This document shows, piece by piece, positions 40,001 through 53,400 of a stretch of 64,000 nt of DNA. Source of the DNA: Luscinia megarhynchos. Its lineage: Eukaryota > Chordata > Aves > Passeriformes > Turdidae. The translations under genes were made by a program, and so were the position numbers. Location of the stretch: positions 5,139,820-5,203,819 of the forward strand of contig CM067569.1 of the NCBI GenBank assembly GCA_034336665.1. The letters are read 5' to 3'. The notes beneath the pieces are model-generated. The model did not search any database, was not told where the DNA came from, and saw only the letters and a program-made list of their open reading frames with translations. How positions within the stretch are numbered: the stretch's first letter is position 1; each line of letters starts with the position of its first letter.

Positions 40001-43000
40001 TGTGCAGCAGCACACAGTTCTTTATTAAATTGCTTGGTTGAAGGTTTCTTTTGCAGTCTATTCCTTCTGATGGATGCTGCACTGAGAATCTGGCAGTGGC
40101 CTTAGAGCTGCTCTGCTCTAAGTCAGATTTGTGCTGGAAGCACTGGTGGAGATGGGAGAAGATTCTGTTCAATCTCAGGCTAAGGACAGCACAAACTCAG
40201 TGTCAGTCTTTTGCTAAACAATCATCAAGGATTCAGTTTTAAATGGTGACTCAGAGTATTTACATACAGGGAGTAGGAATTTAAAACCTTTGATTTAATT
40301 CCATGATGTCCAGTGGGTCCTAAATGAAAGACCAGGAAACTTATGTCCTGAAAACTTTGCAAATGCTTCTAAAAGACAGACTAACCTATATGTAGGACAT
40401 CATCCAAAAACATGAATCCAGAATCATGAACTCCTTTGCAGAAGGGACAACATCAGTAAAACTAACAGGTGAAAATGTAGATGAAAACATTGGCAAAAGC
40501 CCATGGGTGATGCACAGTGTCTTGAGTTTGTATCTATTTTGATTTAATCTCAACTTGAATATTCAACAGAAGTCTATTTTGAAAATCAAACAGCAGATTC
40601 TGGTTTCTGAAACAATTCAGAGTCAAAGTGAGTTGAAACTTTTTTTTAAATGCTTATTTTATTTTATTTTATTCTACTGGCTGGGCAGAAATTCATGGGG
40701 AAGTGGGGGGAATTTGTTACTGCTGACATTGCTTTATCAAATCTGCCTCAGGGCTCTTTGTGGTGCCTGAAATGTATCAGACATGCAGGAGCTGCTCTAA
40801 TGCTCAGTGTTTTCCAGGGATGCTGCTCCAGTGCCACTCTGTGCTATTAACAACTGGAGCAAACATTAACCAGCTCATTGGGAGCACCCTTTCTTTAAAT
40901 GATGAAAGGAACTCTTACATCCACTGAAACAATCCCAAGGAGTGAGTAATTAATTTGTACATTTTCCACTATGAATCATAACCTCCCTATAATAAAATGT
41001 AATAGGACTGAACTAAGTTCTTTGATAAAAATGTACAGTACTGTTAGAAAAATCCTAAATCTTCACTTTGCAGAATTGGTTAGGAGTTTTGGGGTTTTTT
41101 AATCTGATACAGCTGCTGATTAAACAAATTGTAGTCCCAAAGGGTTTCAAAGTGAAAAAAATAATTAAAAATTAGCATATTAATTTCACTAGAGGGCTAT
41201 CATAGTTTGAATGTTTATTCCTTTTCTATTTAATTTCCTCCTTATCAGGGACATGATACACACACCTCCCTGAAATATGGAAAGAGAAAGGGGTAATACT
41301 GCAAGATCATAAATCACTTATGATGGGAAGTTTTCTATCTTGATCCATGGGCAAAATTAGGGGTAGTGGGAAACAAACACCCATATGGATAAAATTAAAA
41401 CTACTTTCCACCACCACAAAGACACTTACAAAGCTTTGTCACAGGGATGATGACTTTGGCAGGATTTTAATTGCATCTGTTGTCTGTGGGCGTGGGCAGC
41501 CCAGTGAAACTCCTCTGAGAGATGCAGGGATGTGTCTTCATTAACTGATGACATTAAGCTAATGATACAATAATGATCTGTGCAGGACTAATGTTTTTAC
41601 TGTAATGTAATGACCCGTGAAGAGTGTGTTTTGGATTGCTTTGGTATTTTCTTTAAATAATTCCTAAAACTGATTTTTGTGAGGCTGCTCTTAATGCTTG
41701 TCTTCTGCCAAAGCTTTTTTGATCTTCCTAATCCAACAGCCCCTATCTCTGACTTATCCAACGACACAAAATGTTCTGTCACTGTAGTCCCTTCCATCAT
41801 TTTCTCACCTCACTCAGCAGATCAGTCTGACCCAGCCTGAATCTTTTCACACACCCAACACTGACTTTGCTGCAGCTCAGCTCATTGCAGGGTACTTTTC
41901 TATAAAATGCTTCATTTTAACTTGGGTAGAGCTCCTTCCCTTTGATGTTCTGACTGTGAGGTGTAGAAAAGGGTTAATTATTAGAGCTGGACAGAATAAA
42001 ACAAATAAAATGTTTTCTGTAATTGAAAGCACACAAAATTGTGACTTGTTCATAGACTCACAACACACTGCACACAGCAAATAATGGAAATCCCTTAAAA
42101 GCAGCAGCTGCATTTTTTTGGTAGCTTAAGTCCTTTGCATGCATTCACTGTTGGAAAAGAGTCCTTGATTGGACTTAAACTCAATTTTAAAAAGTAACTG
42201 AGGGATTCAGATGTGGAATTCTGGGGTGGTTCAACAAGGCAGCAAACAGCTGACCTAAAACTCAGAGGCATTGGAGCAGTACAACCTGTTTAACTCTTGC
42301 TCAGGTTCTGCTGCCTCAGAGGGCTCAGTGAGCCAGAGGATGCTCTCAGCTGCCACCTGGCAGCATTCTCAGCCTTCTCAGACCCTACACTTCCAGCAAA
42401 GTACAACAGGTTGTAGCCACCCACTCCTAAGAGTAGTTTCTCTAGCTACATGCCAGAGGAAGATGCAATAATGACACAGAATTTGGCAGCAGGTATTTAT
42501 TCCTGTTCCATAGCTTGTAGGAAGTCTAAGTCCAGTAGGAAGAATTTCCATACAGTAATGGGCTCCATGCTGATATTTTCATATGCTTGTTATCTAAGCA
42601 CACTGTTTGCAAAGATGATTTATTACAGGCCAGCATTTCCTTATTATTTGTGGTGTGATTTGTTATCACCCACACTTAAGTGAAACATTTGCTCACACAA
42701 CTCTACTACATCCCTTACAGAAACAAAAACTTTTCCAGGCACAGGCGGAGCAGATTAGAAATGGAATCTCACTCCCTTTGCTTCAGTTCACAGGGGGGAT
42801 GAGGAGCATGGACTATTTTACATTTTGTCTCAAGAGAGTTATAAGTAATGAATATTCAGAGGGTCACTGAATGTCACTATTTCAGTTTTCACCTATGGGA
42901 TGAGGGCAAACCCCAATTTTTTCTCCTATATATTCTCTCTTTTTTCTCTCTCTCACACCACCATCAGAAATTCAGGTTTTGCCTGAATAATTGCAATCAT

Positions 43001-46000
43001 CCTTCCACATATCATCCTGCTTTTTTCACAGAGTTTTTCTCCATGGTTTGATTGTGACAGACTGGGTATTCAGGGCCTTTTTCCTCAAGAATCTTTGTTA
43101 ATCCCTAAAGGCATTCTCTAGTTTCCTTTCATCTTCTACCACTTCTTTGATGTTGGGGGCTCTTTTCCTTATCTCTTTCGAAGCTTCCAGGCCAAATTTC
43201 CAGAATTAAAGCTGAAACTGCAAAGGGCAGAATGGAATAAAGATATATATATATTGTTAACTTGGACTGTGCTGGAACATAAAATGAAATATAACATCTC
43301 AGCCAAGCAAAAGTGCACTGCAGAACAGGAGAACAGAAAATAGCCCAAGCAGCTGAAATCAGACACTGCTCTGAACACTGAGTTTTCTTGTCGTGAGCCA
43401 TAGTGCCATACAGATAAAAGAAAGTTATACACTCCTTGTTATTGATCAGAAACCATTAAAAAAAAAAAAAAAAAAAGTCAGGAGCAGAGGTGTGGAAGAA
43501 ATGAAGTCCCACAAGTAAAAACACACAGGAGAGGTGTAGAAAAGCCTGGAGAGCTCCCTGGAGCAGCAGCAGCTGTAGGAGGCACCTCCTGATGTTTGCC
43601 CTTCACTCCCCCTCTTTTTAAATGTTCCCCATAAAGTCTCCTTTTTATACAGTCTGGAAACCTGTATTTATAGTTGTTCTCAGAGAAGCTGATGACTTCT
43701 CAGAGTCCATGATAAATTGCCTCAGTTAATATCTTTTTTCTCACAAGAATTACAGTCTTCAATTTAATGGAGTTACAAAAGCAGAACTTGAACTCTCCTG
43801 ATTTCATTGTAAAGCAGGGAGATTTGGGAAGATTTAATAACTGATAATCTGCTTGGCACAAAGAATGGAAGTGTTCTCCAGATGTGTATTTCTGAGCATG
43901 CATGGGCTGTACAACAGTATGATAAAAACATTGAAAAGAATGATAAACTAGAGAAAGACAATGGAAAATATAGGTTATGGGATTCTGATAAGCACAGTGT
44001 TACATTCTGTAATATGATGATCATCCTAAAATGAGATGCTATAACAAAAGCAATGCTCACTGCTCTGTTTGCAAAGGTAAGTAAAATAGGGAGAAGTAAA
44101 ACCTGTGAAGATCCTGACCAGCCCTTAGCAACAACCCTGTGACTGTAATAAATTACATAAAGGCATTCAGGCAGTAAATTACCTGGAGATTGTTACAGAT
44201 CCAACTTCCCCAGAATGTCTCTTGCATTAACATTTAATCTCACAGAGGTATTTCTACAGAAGGTGCTGGACTGGGAGTTTTGCCTTCCTAGGTCTGACTT
44301 TCTCAAGACCTGGCTTTATTTTCTGTGGCTTTACAGGCACAATTCTTAGTATCCATACTGATCTCTTTCCTCTCTCAGGCCAATTATTCAAATCAGTAAT
44401 TGTTAGCACTTAATGAAATGTATTAGTTCCAAACAGGACAGAAGTTGTCATTGTTTGTCAGCCAGGTGAGCACTCATGCATTCTCTAATTAACAAAGCTC
44501 TGTTAATGCCACTGATTCCTCTGCTGCAATTCTGCTTTTAGTTCAAAAAGTGAATGTTTACAGACATTATTTTGTACAGGAAAATGTGTTGTGTAAGAAA
44601 CAGCTTTGACTGGAAACTGCTCTTTGTCTGTCCATGCAGCCCAACAAACTGAGTTGTTCCACGATCTCACTCTCCTGAGCTGAAATGATAATGTTGACCT
44701 GCCTGTAAAAAACTGAGCAGCCACCATAGAAAGTTTTCTTTTTCTAGGGGACATTCTTCCACTCTTATTAATTTTCTGGACTATTTACTCTACATCAACA
44801 TCTCTGAAATGGGAAATGTTGATGCATTGCAGTCTAAGTCTGGGAGGATTGGTTTAACAAAAGGTCAGGCTCAAAGGGTACCTGTCAGCTTTCCAGTGAG
44901 TGATACCATTAGTGGCCTTTTTCAGAGAGGCTAAATGGCATTAGTGATGCTGCCAATTTGTAATTTTAGCAGAACAATCTAAACTCACCTGCAGGGATTC
45001 TTTTGATTTTTTATTTCTTGATTTTTAAGTGCTTTCCAACCCCCCATATGCTCACTTGCTTCCTGACCTTGGGGAAATTGGCACTGACTGTATCTTTATT
45101 TTCTCTCCTTTTAAGAATGTGGTAATACTTACTTAAATGCTGCCTTAATTTTCAGACAAGAGCCCTGATGAGCAGATATTATAAGGACAGGAATATTAAA
45201 AAATAGACACAAGGCAATATAGAAGCTACATTTTCACCACTGACACAGAAGATTAAGTACCAAATATGCTTAAATCCTTGCTAGAGAGCAATAGAATAAT
45301 AATCCTAGGAGAAATTGCTCTTCAGAAGAGTTTCACAGAACTGACTAGCATGGAGGACTTTCAGCTCCCACTGCATTTCATTGTCAGAACCAGACAAAAT
45401 TCCTGCAATTAAATCCCCAAATGTTGATGTTTGAAGATGTTTTCAGTAATTTTCACTGAAGTGACAAGGAGGAGAAAAAAAAAGAAAAAACACCATAGAT
45501 CTTCTTTGTGTTTACCTGACTGTAAATGGACTTTTTGTGCAATTTCAGCCCTGTTACATTCAATAGAACACTGAACCTCCCAGTGGGATGCACAACTCTC
45601 CATCCTGGCTAAAATCAGGAATCTTGGGCACCAACTATGCAGTGATGAGAACTATCAGGTGTGCTCTGCTGTACTCAACAAGAGTGGCTTAATTTGAACA
45701 AGCAATGCAGGAGGTGTCAAGGGGATTGAGGACTGAGATTTCAGGCAGTCACAAGCTTAGGTCCAGCAGCCTCTGCCAGGTTTAGAACTGGGCTCAGCTC
45801 AGCAGAGAATTCAATTCCTGTGGCAGTTTGTCCAACATGAAAATCTGACCATGTCAGTAAAACACAACCAGGTCACAGTTTAAATAACAGTGAGGGATGA
45901 GCTGGCTGATGCCCCAGTGACATTAAATAAAGAGAAAAGCCACTCCACCTTGCTCTTTCTCATCACATAGAAATACTCACACAGGTTAACTAAGGAAAGC

Positions 46001-47464
46001 TGATCACCAGAACTATTGCATAGCCTAAATTCATATTTATGAAGCAGGTAGAGCACTCTAAAAGAAGAATGTCATCATGAAATTTCAAGGCAAAAAAAAA
46101 GAAAACAAATTAACCAGCCAGTATCAGAACTTTTATCAGATTTCAATACATTGAATGGAAGCAAAAAAAATAATGTAATCACTTCTTAGAGATCAGACCA
46201 AAACTGCTTCTTTGATTTTAGGGTATCAAATCTGCATCTGGATCATTAAATTCCCTTTGTTGCACCTTATTTCTCAGTCTGATTTTACAGCAGCCAGGAG
46301 AAGCCTGGATTTATCTCCAAGACACATTGTTCTTTTTATAATGAAGCCCAACACACTGAATGATTTCTTCTCCTACACTCTGCACCTGCAATGTTTTGCT
46401 CCAGGCTGTTGGCTCACAGATCCTCAGGATTTACAAAACACAGGACAACTGTCATTTTGCCCACAATTTCCACACTTTGTTTTTCCCTTATTTTTTCCTC
46501 CCCCCAGGATAATTTAGAGCCTTAATCTCAGGAGTGGCCAAAAGCAGATGTCTCCCTTTGATTGTCTCAGCTTTGAGGTGAAGCTTTAGATTCTGAGGAT
46601 TCCAAAGGAACTTTTAGATAGGAAATACTTATTCCTTGTTAGGAAGCATAAACAGAAAAACAGAAAGTAGGAAAAGGAGGTGGAGTTCAAAATAATCTTT
46701 AGGAATCTTTTAGCTATTGAATGCAGTTTCCATCTAAGATGACCATGATGCATAATGAAAGAACATTGGAGCTACCCAAGTGCATTTGAGGAGATAAGTT
46801 AGACAAAAAAAAATTGATCACATGGGAAAAAAAAAAATAAAAAGGACATCCTAGAGTGAGAAGGTGAGAGAAATAAAAGCAACATGGACAAAAACGTCCT
46901 TACTAGAGTGTAGAGAGAAAAAGGGAAGGAATCTGGACCCAAAACAAAAATTCTTATTAAAGAATGAAAAGGAGATTCCTGGAAAGAAAAATAGCTGTGG
47001 AAAGATCATCAAAAACACAAGAGAAATCCATGTACTTGAAAGACTGTGAAGAAATTATGAAATAAAGTGTACACAAGACCAAAAACGCCCTGAGGGGAAA
47101 ATGAGACCAAAAAAGAGAATTGGAAAGTAAACTAACAAAAGTGCTCCAGTAGAGGAAAGAATATAAAAAACTTGGCTTGGAAGGACAGAGTGTGTTACAC
47201 TGTATTTTATAGAAGGATGGAGCTTATTTTCCACTTTGACTCTTCAGACTAAGAAAGTGAGAAACCTTTGAAATTAAACTCAATAGGAGAATTTTCCTGA
47301 AGCCTGATGCTGAACTCTGATTTTACAAAGACATAATTTCTCTTATTTTATTTCTATTTTCACACGTTGCTCCTTTCCACTACCTTAAAATCGACTCACT
47401 ATAAATCCCAGTCAGCAAAACTTGCATTTCTTGCCTGCCTGCCAGCACCCCTTGCTCTGGCTGT
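34054..47464. other. Intergenic DNA, no gene recognised
   Basis: It is AT-rich and largely single-copy by eye. Simple repeats are (AG)n at 39,759-39,777, (AT)n at 43,242-43,255 and a run of 19 A at 43,458-43,476. The longest open frame (134 codons, 35,479-35,883) looks like chance. Homeobox-type TAAT clusters occur near 37,240-37,570 and 44,400-44,540 but I cannot show function. Confidence 0.6.
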
Positions 47465-47560
47465 CATTTTATTACCTGCAATAAAATTTATGCATGATCT
47501 TATTCTCAAATTAATGTGTGGAGCCGCTGTAATTAAGCAGTAAATGAAAGAATAAATAAA
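47465..47560. promoter_or_regulatory. Possible conserved noncoding element (by eye)
   Basis: Dense candidate developmental motifs occur in about 100 bp: TTATGCATGATC (POU/octamer-like), AAATTAATG and TGTAATTAAG (homeodomain TAATTA-like), with a retained CpG in an AT-rich setting. There is no coding potential. This is inference only; no alignment was possible. Confidence 0.25.
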
Positions 47561-47727
47561 AGGCAAAACAAATCTCATCTTTCACTGGTGCTGATAAGAA
47601 ACAAGGCACCACAGTGGTATTTTTTCAAAATCAGATAGTGTTGAGAGCCAAAAGTCCCATACAATTTGTGACTACCACACACAGTGCCAAGGATATAAAA
47701 TAATATGCCTTCAGGTTTAAAAAGGTA

Positions 47728-47783
47728 TTTCATTATTTTTAGTATGTTTTAATATTTCATTATATTTAGTATGTTTGTTTATT
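47728..47783. repeat. Short diverged tandem duplication
   Basis: TTTAGTATGTTT occurs twice, about 28 bp apart, within similar flanks (TTCATTAT...). Confidence 0.7.
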
Positions 47784-49249
47784 TAAATTATACTTTTCTA
47801 GTCACTTTTATTCTTTGAGAAAAAAGGTTTAAGAATGCAAACAGTCTGTTCTTTCACACAGCAGTCATGTACAGAGGTATTAAACCTGAAGTAAAAGGCT
47901 ACAGAGGAACCAAGACAAGGAGGGAGCTGTGTTTAATTAACAGTCATTGATCATTAACAGCTAATTCCTGTCACAGAGAAGATTTTCAGGATAGCTTGAA
48001 TTTAAACATGCTGGTGTCTGATGGAAGCCAAAATTGACATGAGCAGGTATAGACATGCTCTGCTGAGGGTTTTTATTATCAGGTGCACACAGATTCAGAA
48101 CTGTAAATATAATTATTTGATGACTTATTTACTTGTTAAAATTAATAGCAAAAGAATGCAGGAGTTGCTTTATGGCTGCAACATCCAATGCATTTAAAAA
48201 GAGGAATAAAGCAGAGCCATATTTCATGTTCATGCTTGCATAGCAGCATGTCAGGAGGTGTTTGTCACCTTCACAGCCCTCAGACACACACACAACCTCT
48301 GCAAGAGAGGTTTTCAACAATTAAATAATGGGAGTGAATTGCAACATACCCAAAAATAACCCAGAGATGGTTGTAGACTCATTATGAATAAGGTTTCTGG
48401 GTTTAGGTTTATTATATATATTTATTAAGGGGTTTTTTTTTTTTGCTTAGTTTAAATCCTTCAAAGCAACTAAACTGATGGATTCACCTAAAGTACTGTT
48501 CATAGGCAATATAAGTTAATTGATTGCTTATCAGGAAAATCTAAAAAAGAGAGTGGCAGTCATGGGAGGATTTAATGTCAGGGTTAAAGATCCCACTCTC
48601 TCCCGAATTCCTGAATCTCCTGCAGGGATCTGTTTAAACAAATAAAGACAACCATTAAAATGCATGATTAGTGTTTTGGTGTGTTTATTCTCTAGCTATC
48701 ACAGATTTTCTCTCAGAGAATTCTCCTCTGCATTTCAGAGATTCCAGCTCATCTCCAGCCCAGGAGCAGGAGTTCAGCTATAGGGAGATTTTAGCAGTGC
48801 ATGGCTCTGTAATCCCAACACTTCCACAGTGGAAACTGGATGAGAAGCAGTGTTTCCTCTCTACTGTAATCCCACTCTTCCAGGGTGGGTTAATAAATAT
48901 CCCCTCCCTGAATTTTGGGCATCAGCACCCCATGGAGATTTTGGGAGGTGGGGGCACAAGGATTGCCTCTGGCCTTCCTTCCCTCCCAGGCAGCCCCATG
49001 AGAAGGATGCCACGACAGACATTTTCCAGAATTCCCAGAAAACCCCTTTCTCTGATTGAGCTGCAGGTCTCCCCAGCCTGCAGTCTGTGTCCCTGCTCCC
49101 TTCAGCCAGGCACAGCTCACACACAGCACGGTGAAATGCAATCATTTCCCATCCCTGCTGCCCCTCAGCTCCCTGGCTCTGAAAGCTATCAACTCATCCC
49201 AAGCTAACTTTGATATTTTAGCTGCATTTGGAAGGTTTCCCTTCCAGTG

Positions 49250-49880
49250 AGCTGACTGGCAGCGAAGCCATTCCAATGGCCAGTTATTGCATTTATTTTC
49301 CCCTTGTCATCATGCAGTAAAATATGCTTTTCAGAAGAAGTCACATTTGTCAGGGTGTCTGGGAATCACTGACAAAGAGCTTTTCCCTTTCTGAACAGCA
49401 CTAAACAATCCAAATTCAGTGTTCCACACACAGTGCCTGTAACCACCCAGGAGATTTTCAGAATATTATTTGTCATTGCATTTCTACAGCTCATTTTCTC
49501 TCAGATGCAGCTTTTGTTAATGACAATGAGCTTTCACTTTAAACACAGAGCTCTGGCTTTCAGGTACAAATGTGATTCATTTATTACAAGCACAGAAAGC
49601 AAGCGCAGGGTCTGTGCATGGATGGAATCCAAGAGCACACAGCTCCCTACAGCAGAAGAAAAACTCGAGAGACAAAGCCCCATCTCATTTTATCAGCCTG
49701 CGTTTGAATAGCCAGCCTCAAATCGCTGCCTGGAGCTCTTGCTCCATCATTTTGTAACCCTCTGACGGGACCATTTGGACTTTTAATGCCTTCCCTATGG
49801 AAAGTAATTAGGGTGGGTGGAACCTTTTGTGCAGCAGTGATTCAGCTTTTCTCTTCCCGCTAATTGTTTTGATTGAAAAG
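49250..49880. promoter_or_regulatory. Possible conserved noncoding element (by eye)
   Basis: A stretch with balanced composition, few simple repeats and several CpGs, for example around 49,600-49,770. Its right part carries TAATTAGGGTGGG and GCTAATTGTTTTGATTG motifs. A 92-codon frame at 49,433-49,711 does not resemble a protein. In an otherwise AT-rich desert this looks constrained, but that is inference only. Confidence 0.25.
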
Positions 49881-50438
49881 GGAACCTTTGCTGCAGCTCT
49901 GAGGACAGTCAGGGACCTTACAGCCCTTTCTCCAGAGCTGCTGTGAGCATTGCTGGCTGCTGGAGAAACTCCAGGATTGGAGGATTGGGAGGATTTCCAT
50001 TTCCATCGCCTGGGAGCAGGAGAGCTGCCCTGACATCCCCTCCTCCTGTCCTGCCACAATCTCCCACCAAACTCTTGGCTACCTTAGGCAATGTTATTAG
50101 AAAAGTCAATACAAGAAACCTTTTGGCCGGTTGAAGAGGTCAGAAACCAGAATAGAACAATCTTTTGTTGTTTTTAACACTTCACTTCCCATTCACCTGG
50201 CTGTTCTAGAGTACATTAATATGTGCAAATTACATTTTCTAATCGGGGTCTTTCTGCACAGATATCAGGATGTTGTTCCCACCCAGCAGCCAATTCAAAC
50301 CAGTTGTCTGCCAAAAAATGAAGAGCTTTCCAGAAGGTACTAGAAGGAAACAATTAACAGATGATCTTCCGTGACTGCTCTTGACAACATTGTGCACTTC
50401 ATTATTGTTTGTCATCTTTTGTCCTCAGCTCAAAAGCA

Positions 50439-50470
50439 GACAAAGATTTTCCCCGGGGTAAATCTTTGTC
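50439..50470. other. 32-bp near-perfect palindrome
   Basis: GACAAAGATTT and its reverse complement AAATCTTTGTC flank T-CCCCGGGG-T. Fifteen of sixteen base pairs match across the centre at 50,454/50,455; only the T/T pair at 50,450/50,459 fails. Each arm contains ACAAAG, a SOX/TCF-like core. The CpG-containing centre is unusual in this AT-rich region. Confidence 0.95.
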
Positions 50471-53400
50471 AATATGTGCTGCTACACTGACAGGTTCAAA
50501 TTAGTGGTTGATGGAAATTACCATAAAACTTGGCAACTTTCCTCTTTGTCACTGAAAATGAAATTGAATTGATGAAAGCAGCAGCAGGTGGAATTAAAGC
50601 TTGTCTGTTTAACACTCTAGTGATAGATAGCAGAGATTTAGGAAATTAATTCTGAGTTTAGAGAGTAGCTGGTGTGAAAGAACAGATCAGAGCAGCTACT
50701 GGGGGAACTTGGGTAGTAGAAGGGTCCAGTGTCTTAACTAAAATGATCAGTATGAGCACACTGGAAGGTGAAGAAGAGATTGTGGCATGAGAAAAAAATG
50801 GAAAAGAAAATTTGACATTCAAATGGAGAAGTACAAAGAAAGGAAAGATGGGTTCAATAAAAATGAATGGCTTTTTATCATATTATTCATATACTTTTGG
50901 TCAATGGTTTTCCCCAGCTAGTTTTTTAATTCACAAATTAAAAATTCCTCTGTCCTGAAAGCAAGAGGGAAAGTGCTTGGAAATCTGTGCTCATTTTCCT
51001 GCTCTGCTATGAGCTTTTTCTGTGCCCTTCAGCCAGGCACTTGTGCCAACATTTTCAAATGCAGTTGTCCTACCTAGACCATGACTTAGAGAGTCTGTTG
51101 AGCACCCAACATCTACAGCAAGAAAAATAAAACTCATTAAACCTGGAAAACCACTGAAGAATCTACTTTTCTGAGCTATCTTTTAATAAAGATTAGATGT
51201 AGAGCTGTAAACGAGTAAACCTGAATCTTTCATTTATTAGGATTCTTTACTTTGTGTAGTTGTTAAAACCCTGAAGTTTTCCTGAATTTATGCTTATGAA
51301 CTGAACAATAAAACTTCAAAAGGAGTTTAAATAGGATTACCCAGGCTAAATCTAAAGCTTTAATACTCAGCTCTTTCTTGATCCATGTAGAGCACTGCCT
51401 GTTGATAATGCAGGGCAGATGGTGTACAAACCCCCAGCCTCCAAAAAAATCGTGTTAGCACAGCTTCATTTGAGAGGCTGGAAGTGTTTGGTCTGCATTT
51501 TAATACTTTAAAACTTAATCTGTTTAACATGGCTGGGAGAACAATATTTTCCACTCTGCATTCAGAGTAACTTTCCATGACAAACACTGGGGAAAAGGTT
51601 TAAATAAGTCATGAAGAACTGGTCTTTTTTTCCCCCTCTAATTTCTTGCATTTTCTATTTCCACCAGGAACCTCTGCTACAGCATTCCCTAGGTTCATCC
51701 AGGTAAATCACACACACATTTTCACCATCCACTGCTTATTTTGTTGGTTCTCAGCTTGGGAACAAGACTGGCATCACTTGCTCTGTGCATGGGATTCCTG
51801 GAGGATTTGTGGGAATCTGAGGCACAACCAGCCCTTAAACCTGATCTATTGACAAGTGCAGCAAAAGGAATATGTAACAATAAAGCTTTTCTGTTTATTT
51901 CTTCTAAAGGTATCAAATTATCATACAGTGAATGTAGTTATTCTCTTCTCTGCTTAATTCTGTCAATTAAATAAACATCCTGGTCATTCTTTATTTCTTT
52001 CTCACACAAACTTCAGACAGACACTGAGCTGTAACATCCCATTGCTGTGACTCTTCAGTTTGGCTGAGGATTTTTTCCACCAAAGTCTCTCATCCTTCTC
52101 ACAGGACAACAGAAACACTCTGCTCTAAATCAGATCTTTCTCCTTAACACAAAATAAACTAATTTGGTTTGCTCTTATTTTTTGGTTTGTATTAAGGAGC
52201 AGCACAGGCCAGTATTTATGAAGATGTCAAAGTGCAACTTTTCATAGGATTTCAGTTAATTTATGCTTAGAAATAACATAACAAAGTAGTCATAATACCT
52301 GCACTTTCCATCCAGTTCAGTAGGGTTATTAGATAACAGTCAGAAAGGCAGAAACTTCCTAGTGAGAAAGAAAATGAAAATTTCTGGCACTGGAAACCAG
52401 CACTAGAAGCAAATTTGTGAAAATGCCTGCTGAATAAGGAGGCAGGTTCCAAAGCAGCCCAAGGGAAGCAGGTGCATGAGGGCACAGAGCAGCATTTTCT
52501 GTCATTTTCCATCTTTCATCCCAGTATTTTATTTGAACTGACCTACTTGGCATTACAAAGATTTCAGATGCTTCTGTTGCTGAAATACCTGAGTAACTCA
52601 CAATAAAGAGCTTGGGGCAACAGTCAGGTCAGTTTTAAATTTTAAACCACCTTCTGAAAAGTTACTTTTTCAGACCCACAATGTCAGTTTGGCCAGTTTC
52701 ACCCTTCCAAAAGGGCATGTAAAATGAAAACAGAATGGAAATCCCTTTTTACCTGCATTGTGGATTTATTTTTTAACTTCCAAGCAATGGCCAATCCAGC
52801 CATCACCTGCTGCCTTCCAGGTGGAGCTGCCCAGCTCTCCCCTGCCAGTGGCTCTGGCCAGACCATTAACAGCAGAAATTATTCAATGTTCCTCTAACTG
52901 ATACTTGGCCTCACACCACAGGAATTCCTATGCCCAGTCATGTGTAACACTCATAATATTAGACAGATTTAACTTTATTTTGCTTTCCAATAAAATGTGT
53001 TAACCATTAAGTCCAGTCATGGAAGCCAACTCTTCTCTCAGCCCATTTTTTCTGCATTTTTAAAATTTAATCTGTTATCTGTGCTAATATTTTGATTAGA
53101 ACCACAACAAGTATGTAATAGCTATTATTACACATCCTACTATAATTATTCCTGGCTGCCACAGCCAGGATTCAGGATTTTGATGCCCAGGATGCTGTGT
53201 GCTTTACACAGATAGGATAATTTCTGTGCAACCCCCTGAAGCTATAGCTTCATGTGAGGTAAAAGACACACAGAAGAGATTTGGAGTACAAAATCAGGGG
53301 GTCAGTTTTGAATATCCTGGGGATAAAAGGTCCAGAAAGGGTTGGGAAACTAAAGGAAGAAAGTGCAAAGCAGATTGAAAGAGTAAATGTGCTGCTTCCT

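Noticed and set aside
48671..49207. 178-codon open frame on the plus strand, the longest outside the WDR11 5' end
   Set aside because: No domain or family resemblance. It begins in AT-rich and continues into more GC-rich DNA where stops are rarer, and several frames on both strands are open over the same bases. Taken as chance.
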